Shown here piece by piece: positions 1-9,225 of a stretch of DNA of 43,933 bases. How positions within the stretch are numbered: the stretch's first letter is position 1; each line of letters starts with the position of its first letter. Position numbers and translations under genes: made by a program. The notes beneath the pieces are model-generated. The model searched no databases, was not told where the DNA came from, and saw nothing but the letters and a program-made list of their open reading frames with translations. The stretch is from an uncultured Akkermansia sp. (GTDB lineage: Bacteria > Verrucomicrobiota > Verrucomicrobiia > Verrucomicrobiales > Akkermansiaceae): positions 1-43,933 of the forward strand of contig CANRKR010000011.1 in the NCBI GenBank assembly GCA_947631275.1, given 5' to 3'.

Positions 1-100
1 TCTATAACATTGACTACCTATTCTTAAAAACACGCCAAATCTTTTTCTTACGCCTCCAGCGAAATTGACCGAGACCCGAAAAAAGAGAACTCGCCGCTAA

Positions 101-1246
101 TCATTCATGTTCTGGAGTATAGACGACAACAGGGCCGGTGTGCATACCCTGAACACTGCGCAACTTTCGCACGCAGGCGATGAATATATCGGCCGCCGCA
201 TCCGTCTCTGCCGCGCTGCAAAAACGATTCCACGAAAGTCGGAGTGTCTCGCGCGCCTCAGTGTCGCTCAGTCCCATCGCACGCAGCACGTGACTGGCCT
301 CCGGCTCGAAACTCGTACAGGCTGACCCCGCAGAGCAAAGCAGTCCTTCAACCTCCAGCAGCAACCGCAGAGCCTCTGATGAGCAACCGGGAACACGCAA
401 GCTCACCACATGTGGCACGCGCGGCGCTTCTGCCCCCTGCTCCACCGGTTCAAGCCCGGCAGAACGAAGGTGGCTCAAAAAGCGCTCGCGAAGCCCGGCA
501 TAAAAGCGCGGTCGGTTTTTCAGAGCTTCCACCGCCAGTCCAGCAGCAACGCCAAAACCTATGATACCCGGCACATTCTCCGTGCCAGCGCGACGTCCCG
601 ATTCCTGAGATCCGCCGAGCATGAGAGGACGGAATGCCGCTCCGCGGCGCACATACAGCGCGCCGATACCCTTCGGTCCATGCAACTTATGCGCAGAAAC
701 GGACGCGAAATCCACCCCCTCCCAATCGTGCAGGGAAAACGGAATTTTCCCGGCAGCCTGCACGGCATCCAAATGCACCCGCGCCCCGGCGCGGAGCGCA
801 GCGTCGCTGAGTTTCTCTACGGGCTGAATAACACCAGTCTCGTGGTTCACAAAAGCAAAACTTGCGCCATCATGCCCCTGCAGCAGCTTGCTCCACGCGG
901 CGACATCCACGATCCCGCTCGACAACACCGGACACAGCTCAGCGCCTTCCTGCTGCGCCATGCGCATGGTAGCTGGGTGCTCCGTAGCCGTGGTGATAAA
1001 GGAAGAAAACTGCGCAAGGGCGCTGTGAGTCGCCTCTGTGGCGCCAGAAGTGAAGAGAATCTCATCCGCATGCACTCCGAGCAAAGCTGCCACGGTCTCC
1101 CTTGCCTCCTCCATAGCAGCCCGCACTCGTCTGGCCTGCGGGTAAGAGGCGGAGGGGTTGTAAAACTCTTCCTCCAGGTATGGACGCATCGCCTCAAGCA
1201 CCTCGGGAGCGAGACGCGTCGTAGCGTTGTTATCCCAGTATATCAT
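101..1246 (-). CDS. Cysteine desulfurase, NifS/IscS family
   Basis: A PLP enzyme that removes sulfur from cysteine as a persulfide for Fe-S clusters or thio-modifications, acting in the cytoplasm. The 381-residue protein begins with the family signature IYWDNNATT. It carries the His of TEHPAT (H90), the PLP lysine in SVSAHKLHGPKG (K187) and the mobile-loop catalytic cysteine in SAGSACTS (C311). The ATG at 1246 is chosen because AGGAG lies about 6 nt upstream and the protein then starts at the conserved motif; a longer reading would add 24 non-conserved residues inside coaD. Its ATG overlaps the coaD stop as ATGA, so the two are probably translated together. The sequence does not settle whether it is a housekeeping IscS or a specialised NifS-like copy; no iscU or scaffold gene is adjacent. 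Confidence 0.93.
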   Translation of the reverse strand: MIYWDNNATTRLAPEVLEAMRPYLEEEFYNPSASYPQARRVRAAMEEARETVAALLGVHADEILFTSGATEATHSALAQFSSFITTATEHPATMRMAQQEGAELCPVLSSGIVDVAAWSKLLQGHDGASFAFVNHETGVIQPVEKLSDAALRAGARVHLDAVQAAGKIPFSLHDWEGVDFASVSAHKLHGPKGIGALYVRRGAAFRPLMLGGSQESGRRAGTENVPGIIGFGVAAGLAVEALKNRPRFYAGLRERFLSHLRSAGLEPVEQGAEAPRVPHVVSLRVPGCSSEALRLLLEVEGLLCSAGSACTSFEPEASHVLRAMGLSDTEARETLRLSWNRFCSAAETDAAADIFIACVRKLRSVQGMHTGPVVVYTPEHE

Positions 1247-1743
1247 TTCCGCTCCTGAGCGCGCGCAATGCATTCGAAAACCGACTGGGGCACGCACGCC
1301 GCCACCCATCTCTCCCAACCCGGCGTGCCAACAAACCCGCGCACCAGCGTGGAGGAAATCTCCTCCAATTCACTCGGCGGCACCATGAGCACCGTCTGGA
1401 TGCCCGGCTCCATCCGATGATTCATGCGCGCAAGAACTTTCTCGTACTCAAAATCTGATGTATTGCGCAAACCGCGCAGGAGGTGCGTCGCTCTCGCCTC
1501 GCAAGCGAAATCCACCAGGAAGCCGTGATTCACTACGGCCACACGCACTTTACCCGGCAGCCCCTGCACCATTCCCCGCAGCAAATCCTCGCGTTCTTCC
1601 GCCTCAAGGAAAGGCGTCTTTTCCGGGTTCACGGCGAGTACCACCACAAGCTCATCGAAAAGCTCTGCCCCCTGCCGAATAAGCCACATGTGTCCCAGGG
1701 TGGGCGGATCAAAACTGCCAGCGTAAATTCCGATGCGGGACAT
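1243..1743 (-). CDS. coaD: Phosphopantetheine adenylyltransferase
   Basis: Transfers AMP from ATP to 4'-phosphopantetheine, the penultimate step of coenzyme A synthesis. The 166-residue length is normal for bacterial CoaD. The N-terminal nucleotidyltransferase motif GSFDPPTLGHMWLI includes the T/HxGH element (T15, H18), and the C-terminal signature ISSTLVRG is present. No Shine-Dalgarno is obvious before the ATG. The gene lies 90 bp downstream of tRNA-Cys on the same strand and overlaps the cysteine desulfurase by 4 bp (ATGA). I found no convincing promoter of its own, so transcription from the tRNA promoter is plausible. Confidence 0.95.
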   Translation of the reverse strand: MSRIGIYAGSFDPPTLGHMWLIRQGAELFDELVVVLAVNPEKTPFLEAEEREDLLRGMVQGLPGKVRVAVVNHGFLVDFACEARATHLLRGLRNTSDFEYEKVLARMNHRMEPGIQTVLMVPPSELEEISSTLVRGFVGTPGWERWVAACVPQSVFECIARAQERK

Positions 1744-1774
1744 GGCAAAGCTGAATTAGTTTTCCAGAAGAACA

Positions 1775-1823
1775 AACCCGCGCGACAAGGGGCTTCAACC
1801 AACCCACCCCCGTCGCACGGGTT
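1775..1823 (-). promoter_or_regulatory. Stem-loop between tRNA-Cys and coaD
   Basis: Read on the minus strand, AACCCGTGCG (1823-1814) can pair with CGCGCGGGTT (1784-1775) over 10 bp with one G-U, followed by a T-rich TGTTCTTCT. The first arm can instead form a small local hairpin with the ACGGG just after it. The two folds exclude each other. It may be a tRNA terminator, a processing site or an attenuator before coaD. Confidence 0.35.
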
Positions 1824-1833
1824 CTGTCGGGAA

Positions 1834-1907
1834 AGGCGGGAGTGGGATTTGAACCCACGAATGGCGGTTTTGCAAACCGCTGCCTTGGGCCACTTGGCTA
1901 TCCCGCC
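1834..1907 (-). tRNA. tRNA-Cys (GCA)
   Basis: A complete 74-nt cloverleaf. The acceptor stem is GGCGGGA pairing with TCCCGCC, the anticodon stem GCGGT/ACCGC encloses the loop TTGCAAA with anticodon GCA, and the T arm is GTGGG-TTCAAAT-CCCAC. The discriminator base is U73, the identity element typical of tRNA-Cys. The 3' CCA is not encoded and must be added after transcription. It has its own promoter about 11 nt upstream of the mature 5' end. Confidence 0.97.
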
Positions 1908-1924
1908 GCGATTCGTGTGCAGGC

Positions 1925-1953
1925 AATTTACCGCAGCGTCCCTCCTTCGTCAA
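1925..1953 (-). promoter_or_regulatory. Sigma70-type promoter of tRNA-Cys
   Basis: On the minus strand TTGACG (1953-1948) is separated by 17 bp from TAAATT (1930-1925). This would start transcription near 1918, about 11 nt before the tRNA 5' end. Confidence 0.7.
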
Positions 1954-2007
1954 GCACAATCTTCTCCCAAAATACCCGCCGCTACGATTTTTCTTCTGAT
2001 TTTGGGT

Positions 2008-2035
2008 TTGAATTCTGCGCAAGAACAGGTAGAAT
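2008..2035 (+). promoter_or_regulatory. Sigma70-type promoter of nagB
   Basis: TTGAAT, 16 bp, then TAGAAT (2030-2035). The predicted transcription start is near 2042, only a few bases before the ATG at 2046. The in-frame ATG at 2034 lies inside the -10 box and is therefore unlikely to be the start. Confidence 0.65.
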
Positions 2036-2045
2036 GGAACTCGCT

Positions 2046-2789
2046 ATGAATTACGAGGTTTTTGACACACCGCAGGAGGCCGCTAAAAAATTGGCGGCAG
2101 AAGTAGCTCAGCTCATTCGCTCGCGCGCTGCCGAAGGCAAGGGCGTCGTGTTCGGACTTGCCACGGGGGCGACTCCGCTGCCGTTCTACGCAGAGCTGAT
2201 CCGTCTGCACAAAGAAGAAGGGCTGTCCTTTGCCAATGTGACGAGCTTCAACCTGGATGAGTACACCGGGCTGCCGCACGAGCACAAAGAGTCTTACTGG
2301 TACTTCATGCACCACAACCTCTTTGACCACATTGACATCAAGCCGGAGAACGTGAACCTGCCCTGCGGCACGCTGGCGCCGGATGAGATACCCGCCCACT
2401 GCGCCGCTTATGAGGCCAAGATCAAGGCGTGCGGCGGGCTGGATTTGCAAATTCTCGGCATCGGACGCACCGGTCACATCGGCTTCAATGAGCCGGGATC
2501 GGACGACAAAACCATCACCCGCCAGGTGACGCTGGACGATCTTACCAAGACCGACGCCGCGCCGGCGTTCGGCGGCTTCGACAATGTGCCCAAGACCGCT
2601 ATCACCATGGGTGTCGCCACCATCATGGGCGCCAAAAAGGTGCGCCTGATGGCGTGGGGGGAGAAGAAGGCGTCCATTGTGAAGAAAGCCATTCAGGGGC
2701 CGGTGACGGCGGATGTGGCGGCTTCCTTCCTGCAGAAGCATCCGGACGCTGTGTTTTTCCTGGACAAGCCGGCGGCTTCCGAACTGTAA
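2046..2789 (+). CDS. nagB: Glucosamine-6-phosphate deaminase
   Basis: Converts glucosamine-6-phosphate to fructose-6-phosphate and ammonium, feeding amino-sugar carbon into glycolysis. The 247-residue protein has the sugar-phosphate loop LATGATP, the SFNLDEY motif with catalytic D71, and GHIGFNEPG carrying the catalytic His and Glu. The residue two before that His, Asp in E. coli NagB (GVDGHIAFNEP), is Thr here (GRTGHIGFNEP). The start at 2046 is chosen because the promoter -10 box covers the upstream ATG. A strong hairpin terminator follows, so the gene is probably transcribed alone. With the GH89 enzyme at 18.6 kb it suggests use of host amino sugars. Confidence 0.92.
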   Translation: MNYEVFDTPQEAAKKLAAEVAQLIRSRAAEGKGVVFGLATGATPLPFYAELIRLHKEEGLSFANVTSFNLDEYTGLPHEHKESYWYFMHHNLFDHIDIKPENVNLPCGTLAPDEIPAHCAAYEAKIKACGGLDLQILGIGRTGHIGFNEPGSDDKTITRQVTLDDLTKTDAAPAFGGFDNVPKTAITMGVATIMGAKKVRLMAWGEKKASIVKKAIQGPVTADVAASFLQKHPDAVFFLDKPAASEL

Positions 2790-2812
2790 AACGCACCGGA
2801 AAGAAATTCTCG

Positions 2813-2849
2813 CGGGGCGGGTGGCAATGAGGTCACTCGCCCCGTTTTT
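2813..2849 (+). terminator. Rho-independent terminator of nagB
   Basis: CGGGGCGGGTG (2813-2823) pairs with CACTCGCCCCG (2834-2844) over 11 bp with one G-T, leaving a 10-nt loop, and TTTTT follows directly. Confidence 0.85.
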
Positions 2850-2902
2850 CAACAGCGAGACCTTCTCGCCGCATCCCTGCAAAGAGTCTAAAAAAACACT
2901 CC

Positions 2903-3670
2903 ATGAAAATTCAGCAAATCAGAAACGCCACGCTCATCATCACCTATGGCAACACCAGGTTCTTGATCGATCCCTGGCTGATGCCGAAGGAATCCATGCC
3001 CGGCTTTGATTCGGCAATCCACCCGGAGACTCGTCAACCGCGCTGTGAGCTACCACTCAGCGTAGAAGAAATTGTCAACGTGGACGCTGTGATTCTGACG
3101 CATTGGCACCCGGATCACATTGATGAGATCGCCCTCGGAGCGATGAGAAAAGATATCCCCTTTTTCGTGCAGAATGAGACAGACGGGCAAATTATCACTC
3201 AGCATGGATTCACGAATGTGGGCATCCTCTCGGAAAAAGGGACGGAATTCAACACAATCAAGCTCATTAAGACGGGAACCCAGCACGGCGAACGAGCCAT
3301 CATCAAGCCCATCTGCGACAGCATCGGCATGCCGTACGATGCCATGGGAATCGTCTTCACTGCCGATGGGGAGAAGCCTCTCTACATCGCCGGAGATACC
3401 ATCTGGTGCCGAGAAGTCATGGAAGCGCTGGACACACACCATCCGGAAGTCATCGTCATCAACGCTTGCGGAGCGCGAGTGGCAAGCGGAGATCGTCTCA
3501 TCATGGACCTCGCTGACGTGCGGGCTATCGCCGCCTACGCACCAAATTCTCTCATCATCGCCAGCCACATGGATGCCGTGAGTCACCTCAGCGTGACGCG
3601 CGATGATATTCGTGCGCTGCGTTTGAAAAATGTGCTCATTCCGGAGGATGGCGAGATCATCACGCCATGA
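2903..3670 (+). CDS. MBL-fold metal-dependent hydrolase
   Basis: A 255-residue soluble metallo-beta-lactamase-fold protein. The metal-binding motif THWHPDH occupies residues 66-72 (H67, H69, D71, H72), and a further ligand is likely in YIAGDTIWC. It opens with KIQQIRNATLIITYGNTRFL, a pattern seen in the MBL subgroup that includes UlaG-like lactonases and uncharacterised UPF0173-like hydrolases. The substrate cannot be told from sequence. The start ATG lacks a clear Shine-Dalgarno; a weak TCTAAA 10 nt upstream could be a -10 box. The gene follows the nagB terminator and precedes hemW by 40 bp on the same strand, so these two may be cotranscribed. Confidence 0.8.
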   Translation: MKIQQIRNATLIITYGNTRFLIDPWLMPKESMPGFDSAIHPETRQPRCELPLSVEEIVNVDAVILTHWHPDHIDEIALGAMRKDIPFFVQNETDGQIITQHGFTNVGILSEKGTEFNTIKLIKTGTQHGERAIIKPICDSIGMPYDAMGIVFTADGEKPLYIAGDTIWCREVMEALDTHHPEVIVINACGARVASGDRLIMDLADVRAIAAYAPNSLIIASHMDAVSHLSVTRDDIRALRLKNVLIPEDGEIITP

Positions 3671-3710
3671 GACCGGACAGGCGTTTCACTTGCAGCGCCC
3701 TTCCCCACCC

Positions 3711-4814
3711 ATGCGAGCAGCAGAGCACATCTACGTCCACATTCCCTTTTGCCACAGGATCTGCCCGTACTGCTCCTTCTACAAGCACACGCCGGGAGCA
3801 ACAGACATGCGGGGCTTTGTGGCAGCGGTGGTGACTGAAGCAAAACTACGCCTGCCGAAAGGGGCTGCCCCGCAGACGCTCTATTTCGGCGGGGGAACGC
3901 CCAGCATGCTTTCGCCGACGCACCTGCAGATGCTGGTGGATGGTATGCGGGAGCGCCTGGATTTTTCCGACCTGCGCGAGTGGAGCTTCGAGGCAAACCC
4001 CGCTACTTTCACCGCCGCCAAGGTGCGGCAATGGCGTGCACTGGGCATCGATCGCGTCTCACTGGGAGCGCAAAGTTTTGACGCCCTCGTTCTCCGAAAT
4101 CTCGGTCGCGAGCATAACCCGGCAGACATCGCCGAGAGCGTGCGCATGCTGAGGGAAGAGGGAGGCATGCGGGTAAACATCGATCTCATGTTCTGCCTTC
4201 CGGGACTGAGTCAACGGGACTGGCAGCGCACTCTGGAACAAGCTATCGCGCTGCACCCGGAGCACATCTCTACCTACAGCCTTACCCTTGAACCGGGCAC
4301 TCCCTTCTCCGCAAACTATGCCCCACCGAACGAGGAAGATGAAGTAGCATCCTACACCCTGGCACACGAGCTGCTCACCGCAGCAGGCTACCGGCACTAC
4401 GAAATTTCCAATTACGCACTTGGAGAGAGCGAAAGGTCTCTGCACAACCTCTCCTGCTGGCGCGGAGAGCAATATGTGGGACTGGGTCCCGGCGCATGCG
4501 GCACGCTGGAAAGTATCCGTTACAAGAATGCGCCGGACACAAACCGCTACATCACCGCCCTGAGCTGCGGCGAGCTCCCAGAGGGCAATCAGGAAGACAT
4601 CACTCCGACGATGCGCCGCACAGAGCGCATCGCCCTCGGACTGAGAACCGACGAAGGCATCCCCACCGGTCTCCTCAGGGAGAATGACAGGAAGGAACTC
4701 CTCCCGCACCTTGTGCAAGAAGGACTTGCTACTATCGATTCCGAGAGAGACTGCCTCTGCCTGACGTCGTCCGGCTTCCTGCTGGCAGATGAGATTGCCT
4801 TGCAGTTGATTTAA
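3711..4814 (+). CDS. hemW: HemW-type radical SAM protein (heme chaperone, formerly HemN-like)
   Basis: A radical SAM protein of 367 residues. The 4Fe-4S motif CX3CX2C is in HIPFCHRICPYCSF (C14, C18, C21), followed by YFGGGTPSML, FEANPATFT and RVSLGAQSFD, all characteristic of the HemW branch rather than true coproporphyrinogen dehydrogenase. HemW proteins bind heme and are thought to insert it into respiratory enzymes; earlier annotations call them oxygen-independent coproporphyrinogen III oxidase. The ATG at 3711 has no Shine-Dalgarno; an in-frame TTG at 3690, preceded by ACAGGCG, is an alternative start. No other heme genes are nearby. Confidence 0.87.
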   Translation: MRAAEHIYVHIPFCHRICPYCSFYKHTPGATDMRGFVAAVVTEAKLRLPKGAAPQTLYFGGGTPSMLSPTHLQMLVDGMRERLDFSDLREWSFEANPATFTAAKVRQWRALGIDRVSLGAQSFDALVLRNLGREHNPADIAESVRMLREEGGMRVNIDLMFCLPGLSQRDWQRTLEQAIALHPEHISTYSLTLEPGTPFSANYAPPNEEDEVASYTLAHELLTAAGYRHYEISNYALGESERSLHNLSCWRGEQYVGLGPGACGTLESIRYKNAPDTNRYITALSCGELPEGNQEDITPTMRRTERIALGLRTDEGIPTGLLRENDRKELLPHLVQEGLATIDSERDCLCLTSSGFLLADEIALQLI

Positions 4815-4879
4815 GAAAGAAACAGGGTAGGAGGATAGAACAAATTTGTAAAAAAGCAGCGTATGGAGACAGATGGTGT

Positions 4880-4908
4880 TTGACCACCGGGAGAGAGCGT
4901 GTTAGAAT
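4880..4908 (+). promoter_or_regulatory. Sigma70-type promoter of the acyltransferase-lptD-activator operon
   Basis: TTGACC (4880-4885), 17 bp, TAGAAT (4903-4908). Transcription would start near 4915, giving a leader of about 40 nt that contains GGAG seven bases before the ATG at 4955. Confidence 0.75.
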
Positions 4909-4954
4909 GCGAGGAACGACCGACGGCAGCATAGCGTCCCTACGGAGCAGCATC

Positions 4955-6763
4955 ATGAAATTCAGACATCCCAAAATGATTGATCTTACCGAACAAGTGC
5001 CGTTTGGTAAGAAATTGCCGGATTGGCTGGTGGAATGGGGAGAGAAAAAATTAGGTTTACACGCGCTCAACGTAGCCCATGAACACATTGAGAATGATTG
5101 GGAATCAGGCAGCAAAGAAAATTTCTTTCTTCTCGCCTGCCGCTACCTGAATCTGCTCTACGAGTTGGAAGGGGTGGAAAACATACCGCGCGAAGGGCCG
5201 TGCGTCATTGTCTCAAATCACCCGCATGGTATGTCAGACGGTCTCATGTTCGGGGATGTGGTGCTCCGGGTTCGCGATGACATCCGCATCGTGGTCAATG
5301 AATTCCTTCACTGCGTGCGTGGAATGAGACCATACGAAATCACGGTGGACGTGTACGGCGGAGAGGCGGCAAAGCGAGCAAACATGGCGGGCATGCGCGA
5401 AATTTTGCGCTGGCTGAAGGACGGACATTGCATTCTCGTCTTTCCCAGTGGATCAGCCGCCACTTTTTCACCGAAGGATGGTCGCGTCATCGATGACCCC
5501 TGGCAGGAGAATATCGCTGCCATCATTCGCAAAACCAATGCCACCGTGGTGCCCATGAACATATCAGGACGTACGAGCACCTTCTTCCAAGTGGTGAGTG
5601 TGCTGGCACGCGGATTGCGTCCGAACTTTTTGCCGCGTGAAATCCTGCGTGATGGACGCACCCTGCACCGCATCCGCCTCGGCAAGCCCGTACTCCCGGT
5701 AGCGTTTGAGGGCCGGAGCGATGCCCAGCTGTCCGACTATTTGCGACTGCGTAGCATGCTGTTGCGTTACAACGAACCGGAGAGCCTGATGACCCAGGCA
5801 AAAGCATCCCCCATCCTTTTATCCAGCAAAACAGAGCCCATCGCGCCGCCTGAGGATGCTGAGACTCTCAGTTCTGAAATTGCCTCGCTGCCGGAGGAAT
5901 GTCTCTGCTACAAGGGAGAAAACAACCCCTTCTGCGTATACGCCGCCACGGCAGAGCGCATCCCGCACATGATGAAACAAATCGGACGCGAAAGAGAACG
6001 CACTTTCCGCGCCGTAGGTGAGGGAACCGGTAAGGCCAGTGACACAGACCGTTATGACCTGCACTATGTTCATCTCATCATGTGGGACAGTCGGGAACGA
6101 CGGCTTGCCGGCGCTTACCGCATCGGTAGAAGTGATCTCCTCCTTGAACAACAAGGGGTACGGGGAATCTATAACTCCGCCTTCTTCCGCTTCAGTTCAA
6201 AGTTCTGCAAAATGATTTCCCGCGGGTTAGAGATGGGACGCGCCTTCATCACCCCAGAATACCAACGCCAACCCGCCTCCCTGGACACCCTCTGGATGGG
6301 CATCGGTCGCTACCTCAATAAGCACCCCCACTACCGCTATCTCTACGGCACCGTGAGCATATCCCGCGACTACAGCTTTGCCTCCCGCTCACTCATCCTT
6401 TCCTTCTTGCGCGAGAACTGCATGCACCGCGAAATAATGCAGGAGGTGAAAGCCTGCTTTCCTCCGAAGGGTGTGGGGCTGAGATCCGAGGATCAGCGAT
6501 TGCTTGCCTCCGCACTACCGGATGTGCGCGCTCTCTCCTCCATGGTGAGTGAAATTGAGGGAAACGGTATGGGTATTCCCGTACTGCTCAAGCAATATCT
6601 TCGATTGGGCGGGCGCATGGTTTCTTTTGGTATCGACAACGATTTTGGTGGCGTGCTGGATTGCCTGGTCGTGGTGGAACTTGACAAAACGCCGGAACGC
6701 ATCCGACAGCGCTACAAGGGGAAAGATTATATGTCCGCCGAACAGATCCCATGCGAATCTTAA
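4955..6763 (+). CDS. Two-domain acyltransferase: PlsC-like N-terminus plus OlsB-like GNAT C-terminus
   Basis: A 602-residue fusion. Residues about 70-290 form a lysophospholipid acyltransferase domain with the HX4D motif in NHPHGMSD (H89, D94), a motif-III-like VFPSGSAA near 162 and VVPMNISGR. Residues about 340-600 resemble the hemolysin/OlsB-type acyl-ACP N-acyltransferase family, for example RRLAGAYRIGRSD and LEMGRAFITPEYQ. This arrangement matches OlsF, the bifunctional enzyme reported to make ornithine lipids by N-acylating ornithine and then O-acylating the lyso-lipid. The same product is inferred here. The ATG at 4955 is preferred because GGAG sits 7 nt upstream. The 3' end overlaps the LptD-like gene by 13 bp, pointing to coordinated outer-membrane lipid work. 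Confidence 0.82.
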   Translation: MKFRHPKMIDLTEQVPFGKKLPDWLVEWGEKKLGLHALNVAHEHIENDWESGSKENFFLLACRYLNLLYELEGVENIPREGPCVIVSNHPHGMSDGLMFGDVVLRVRDDIRIVVNEFLHCVRGMRPYEITVDVYGGEAAKRANMAGMREILRWLKDGHCILVFPSGSAATFSPKDGRVIDDPWQENIAAIIRKTNATVVPMNISGRTSTFFQVVSVLARGLRPNFLPREILRDGRTLHRIRLGKPVLPVAFEGRSDAQLSDYLRLRSMLLRYNEPESLMTQAKASPILLSSKTEPIAPPEDAETLSSEIASLPEECLCYKGENNPFCVYAATAERIPHMMKQIGRERERTFRAVGEGTGKASDTDRYDLHYVHLIMWDSRERRLAGAYRIGRSDLLLEQQGVRGIYNSAFFRFSSKFCKMISRGLEMGRAFITPEYQRQPASLDTLWMGIGRYLNKHPHYRYLYGTVSISRDYSFASRSLILSFLRENCMHREIMQEVKACFPPKGVGLRSEDQRLLASALPDVRALSSMVSEIEGNGMGIPVLLKQYLRLGGRMVSFGIDNDFGGVLDCLVVVELDKTPERIRQRYKGKDYMSAEQIPCES

Positions 6764-9225
6764 GCAACCATCCTCCCAGAGCAAACCGAACCGCAGCTCA
6801 CATTTCAGGCTTGTGGTGGGCAGTATGCCTGCTCTTCCTCCTGCCGCAGGGCGGTCACGGAGCAGAAGGACGCGCCGATTTCATTCCGTTGCCGGATAGC
6901 GTGCTGATCCCGAAAGATGACCCAGCATCGGGCACGGCTAAAATGGCTATCCAAGCCCTTTCCGGAAGCTCCGGCTTTCGGCTACCTGATTCCCTGGTTA
7001 TTCACAATGAAGGCGGTAATGTCGTATACGATCAGGAAAAAGGCACAATCAACTACACCGGTGATGGGAAAAAGCTACTCTACGTGCGCACGGGGGAAGG
7101 TCATGAAATCTACGCTTCTGAAGTGCGGATCAAGATGGATGAAACTGTCGCTGAATTCGTCGGTCCCCTCGTTATCTACTACGGCGATACTCTCACATAC
7201 GCTGAGAGCGGCTCCTACGACTGGCAGATTGGATACGCACGTGCCAACAAGATCCGCGCTAAAGTTCAGGGCATGCTTGTTCGTGGTTCAGCCGCTGAAT
7301 ACAAGAAAGATTCCAAGGGGCGAACCTACATGGTGATCCACGATGGCTACCTTTCCTCGGAAGACGTGCGAGTGCCTCAGATGTGGGTAGGAACCGGTGA
7401 GCTCACCGTGTATCCCGGCGATTATGGCCGCGTCTCGCGCCTGAGCATCGCAACCGCACACCACGAGATGCGGGTACCTATTCTCGGCTGGCTTCCCATA
7501 ACCCATTCTCTCAACCCGGAGGAAGGATACATGCCCATGCCGGGGGCGAAATCCATTTGGGGTATCTACCTGTGTAACCGCTATGGTTTTCTGCTGGGCA
7601 ACCGGCGAACTGACGGCGCCGTACCTACCGCTGATTACCTTGCCACCGCCCTGCTGGACTACCGAGTACGGCGCGGCGTAGCAGGCGGGGTGGAATTAAG
7701 AAATCTCAAAGATCGCCATCGGTACGGTGATGCACGGGGTCTCTCCATTTATTTCGCTGCAGATAAACACCCGAATATCAACCCGGTTCGGCAGGCCCGG
7801 AAACAAACTAAACATAACCGCTATCGACTTTCCTTAAGCACAATACATAAGCTTTCCCAATCGAAAAAGGATACCTCGCACGGCGCCGTATGGTCAATGG
7901 GAGTGGACATCAATGCGCTGGGCGATGGGTACATGCTGCAGGACTTCTTTGAGGATGAGGCACGGGTCAACAACAGACCCGATAACAACGTTCGTCTGGT
8001 ACGCAGGGACAAGCGGAGCCAGACTATGTTCTTCGCGCGTTTCGCACCAAATAACTACTACAGCACGGATGAGAGGGCAGAAATTTCGTACTACCGCACA
8101 AGAACGGCTATCGGGAAAAGTTCCATCACGTACGAGACGCGAAACAGTGCCGGTGTCATGCACCAGTTTCTCACCTGTGACCAGCGCATGACCTACCAGC
8201 AACGCCTCCGCACTCTGCGCGATGAAGATGTTCGCAATTACTACCTGCGCTTGCTCAATGACGGTCATTATGCTCGCCTGAACAGCACACATGAGCTGAC
8301 CACCTCCGTGAAGGTGCTGCGTTTCCTTAACATCACGCCCAAGGTGGGCGGCGGCTTTGCCGGATACTACGGGGTGGATGAAGTGGGAGCGGATAACCGC
8401 TTTTTCGGCTATGTGGGCTGCGACTTCGACATCAAATTCTATCGTCATTTTCCCAGTGTCCGCATCCCCCTCCTGGGCATCAACGGCCTCTACCACGTCT
8501 TTCACCCTTACGCCGGCGTGTCACACGGCACCATCTCCTCCTCCAATCCCCTGGTGCCCGAGGTGGATACCTGGTCCACACGTCTGGGGGGCAGCACCGT
8601 GAACCCGATGCCGCTGGACCTGATGGAGTTTACCGGGATTGACGGATGGGGAAGGTGGACCGTGTGGCGTCTGGGGGTTCGCAACACCCTGAGCACCGTA
8701 TACGACGGCGAGACTCGCTCCTTCCTTAATTGGAATCTCTTTCTGGATTACAACATTGACAACCCCAACACCGAGAGCATCTTCTCCAACCTGTATTCGA
8801 TCGTCGAGCTGGATATGACCAGACAGTGCCGATTAGTCTTGGAAACTCAGACTCCTACCGTCAAGGAAGGTGATGGTTTCTATCAATACAACACCTCCCT
8901 TCAATGGATGGTTTCCTCATGGCTGGAAACGCAGATAGGGCACCGCTACATCAAGGATCATCCCATTCAAGGAGATGCGAACTACGCCTACATCCAGGGC
9001 AACATTCGCCTCAACGAACGCTACACCATCGCTGCCCGCGTCAGCTGGGATACCAAGGAAGACCGTGTACCTATCCAGCAGTTCTCGTTTTCCCGCAAGC
9101 TCGGTGCGTGGTACACCGGCGCCACCCTTATGTTCCGCGATAATGGCGGCAAGAAAGAAACAGGGTTTGGCATCTCGTTTACCCTGGGAGAAACCGGCAC
9201 CTCATTCCCCATCGATTTCTTCTGA
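6751..9225 (+). CDS. LptD-like outer-membrane LPS-assembly protein
   Basis: An 824-residue exported protein with an N-terminal signal peptide (basic start, hydrophobic core [13 protein letters not shown], probable cleavage after GHGA). Residues about 60-230 look like the OstA/LptA-type periplasmic domain ([28 protein letters not shown]), with repeated short beta strands. The rest is rich in alternating aromatic and polar residues typical of a beta-barrel, and the chain ends in Phe (SFPIDFF), as outer-membrane barrels do. LptD inserts lipopolysaccharide into the outer leaflet. It starts inside the acyltransferase gene and its TGA overlaps the next ATG (TGATG), so the three genes are coupled. 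Sequence divergence from proteobacterial LptD is large, so the function is inferred from architecture. Confidence 0.75.
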   Translation: MRILSNHPPRANRTAAHISGLWWAVCLLFLLPQGGHGAEGRADFIPLPDSVLIPKDDPASGTAKMAIQALSGSSGFRLPDSLVIHNEGGNVVYDQEKGTINYTGDGKKLLYVRTGEGHEIYASEVRIKMDETVAEFVGPLVIYYGDTLTYAESGSYDWQIGYARANKIRAKVQGMLVRGSAAEYKKDSKGRTYMVIHDGYLSSEDVRVPQMWVGTGELTVYPGDYGRVSRLSIATAHHEMRVPILGWLPITHSLNPEEGYMPMPGAKSIWGIYLCNRYGFLLGNRRTDGAVPTADYLATALLDYRVRRGVAGGVELRNLKDRHRYGDARGLSIYFAADKHPNINPVRQARKQTKHNRYRLSLSTIHKLSQSKKDTSHGAVWSMGVDINALGDGYMLQDFFEDEARVNNRPDNNVRLVRRDKRSQTMFFARFAPNNYYSTDERAEISYYRTRTAIGKSSITYETRNSAGVMHQFLTCDQRMTYQQRLRTLRDEDVRNYYLRLLNDGHYARLNSTHELTTSVKVLRFLNITPKVGGGFAGYYGVDEVGADNRFFGYVGCDFDIKFYRHFPSVRIPLLGINGLYHVFHPYAGVSHGTISSSNPLVPEVDTWSTRLGGSTVNPMPLDLMEFTGIDGWGRWTVWRLGVRNTLSTVYDGETRSFLNWNLFLDYNIDNPNTESIFSNLYSIVELDMTRQCRLVLETQTPTVKEGDGFYQYNTSLQWMVSSWLETQIGHRYIKDHPIQGDANYAYIQGNIRLNERYTIAARVSWDTKEDRVPIQQFSFSRKLGAWYTGATLMFRDNGGKKETGFGISFTLGETGTSFPIDFF

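Noticed and set aside
1..100. AT-rich stretch at the left edge
   Set aside because: No gene end, hairpin or convincing promoter could be supported in the 100 bases before the desulfurase stop.
5604..5619. Sigma-54-like motif TGGCACGCGGATTGCG
   Set aside because: It fits the -24/-12 spacing but lies inside the acyltransferase coding sequence, over 1 kb from the next start, so it is most likely coincidence.
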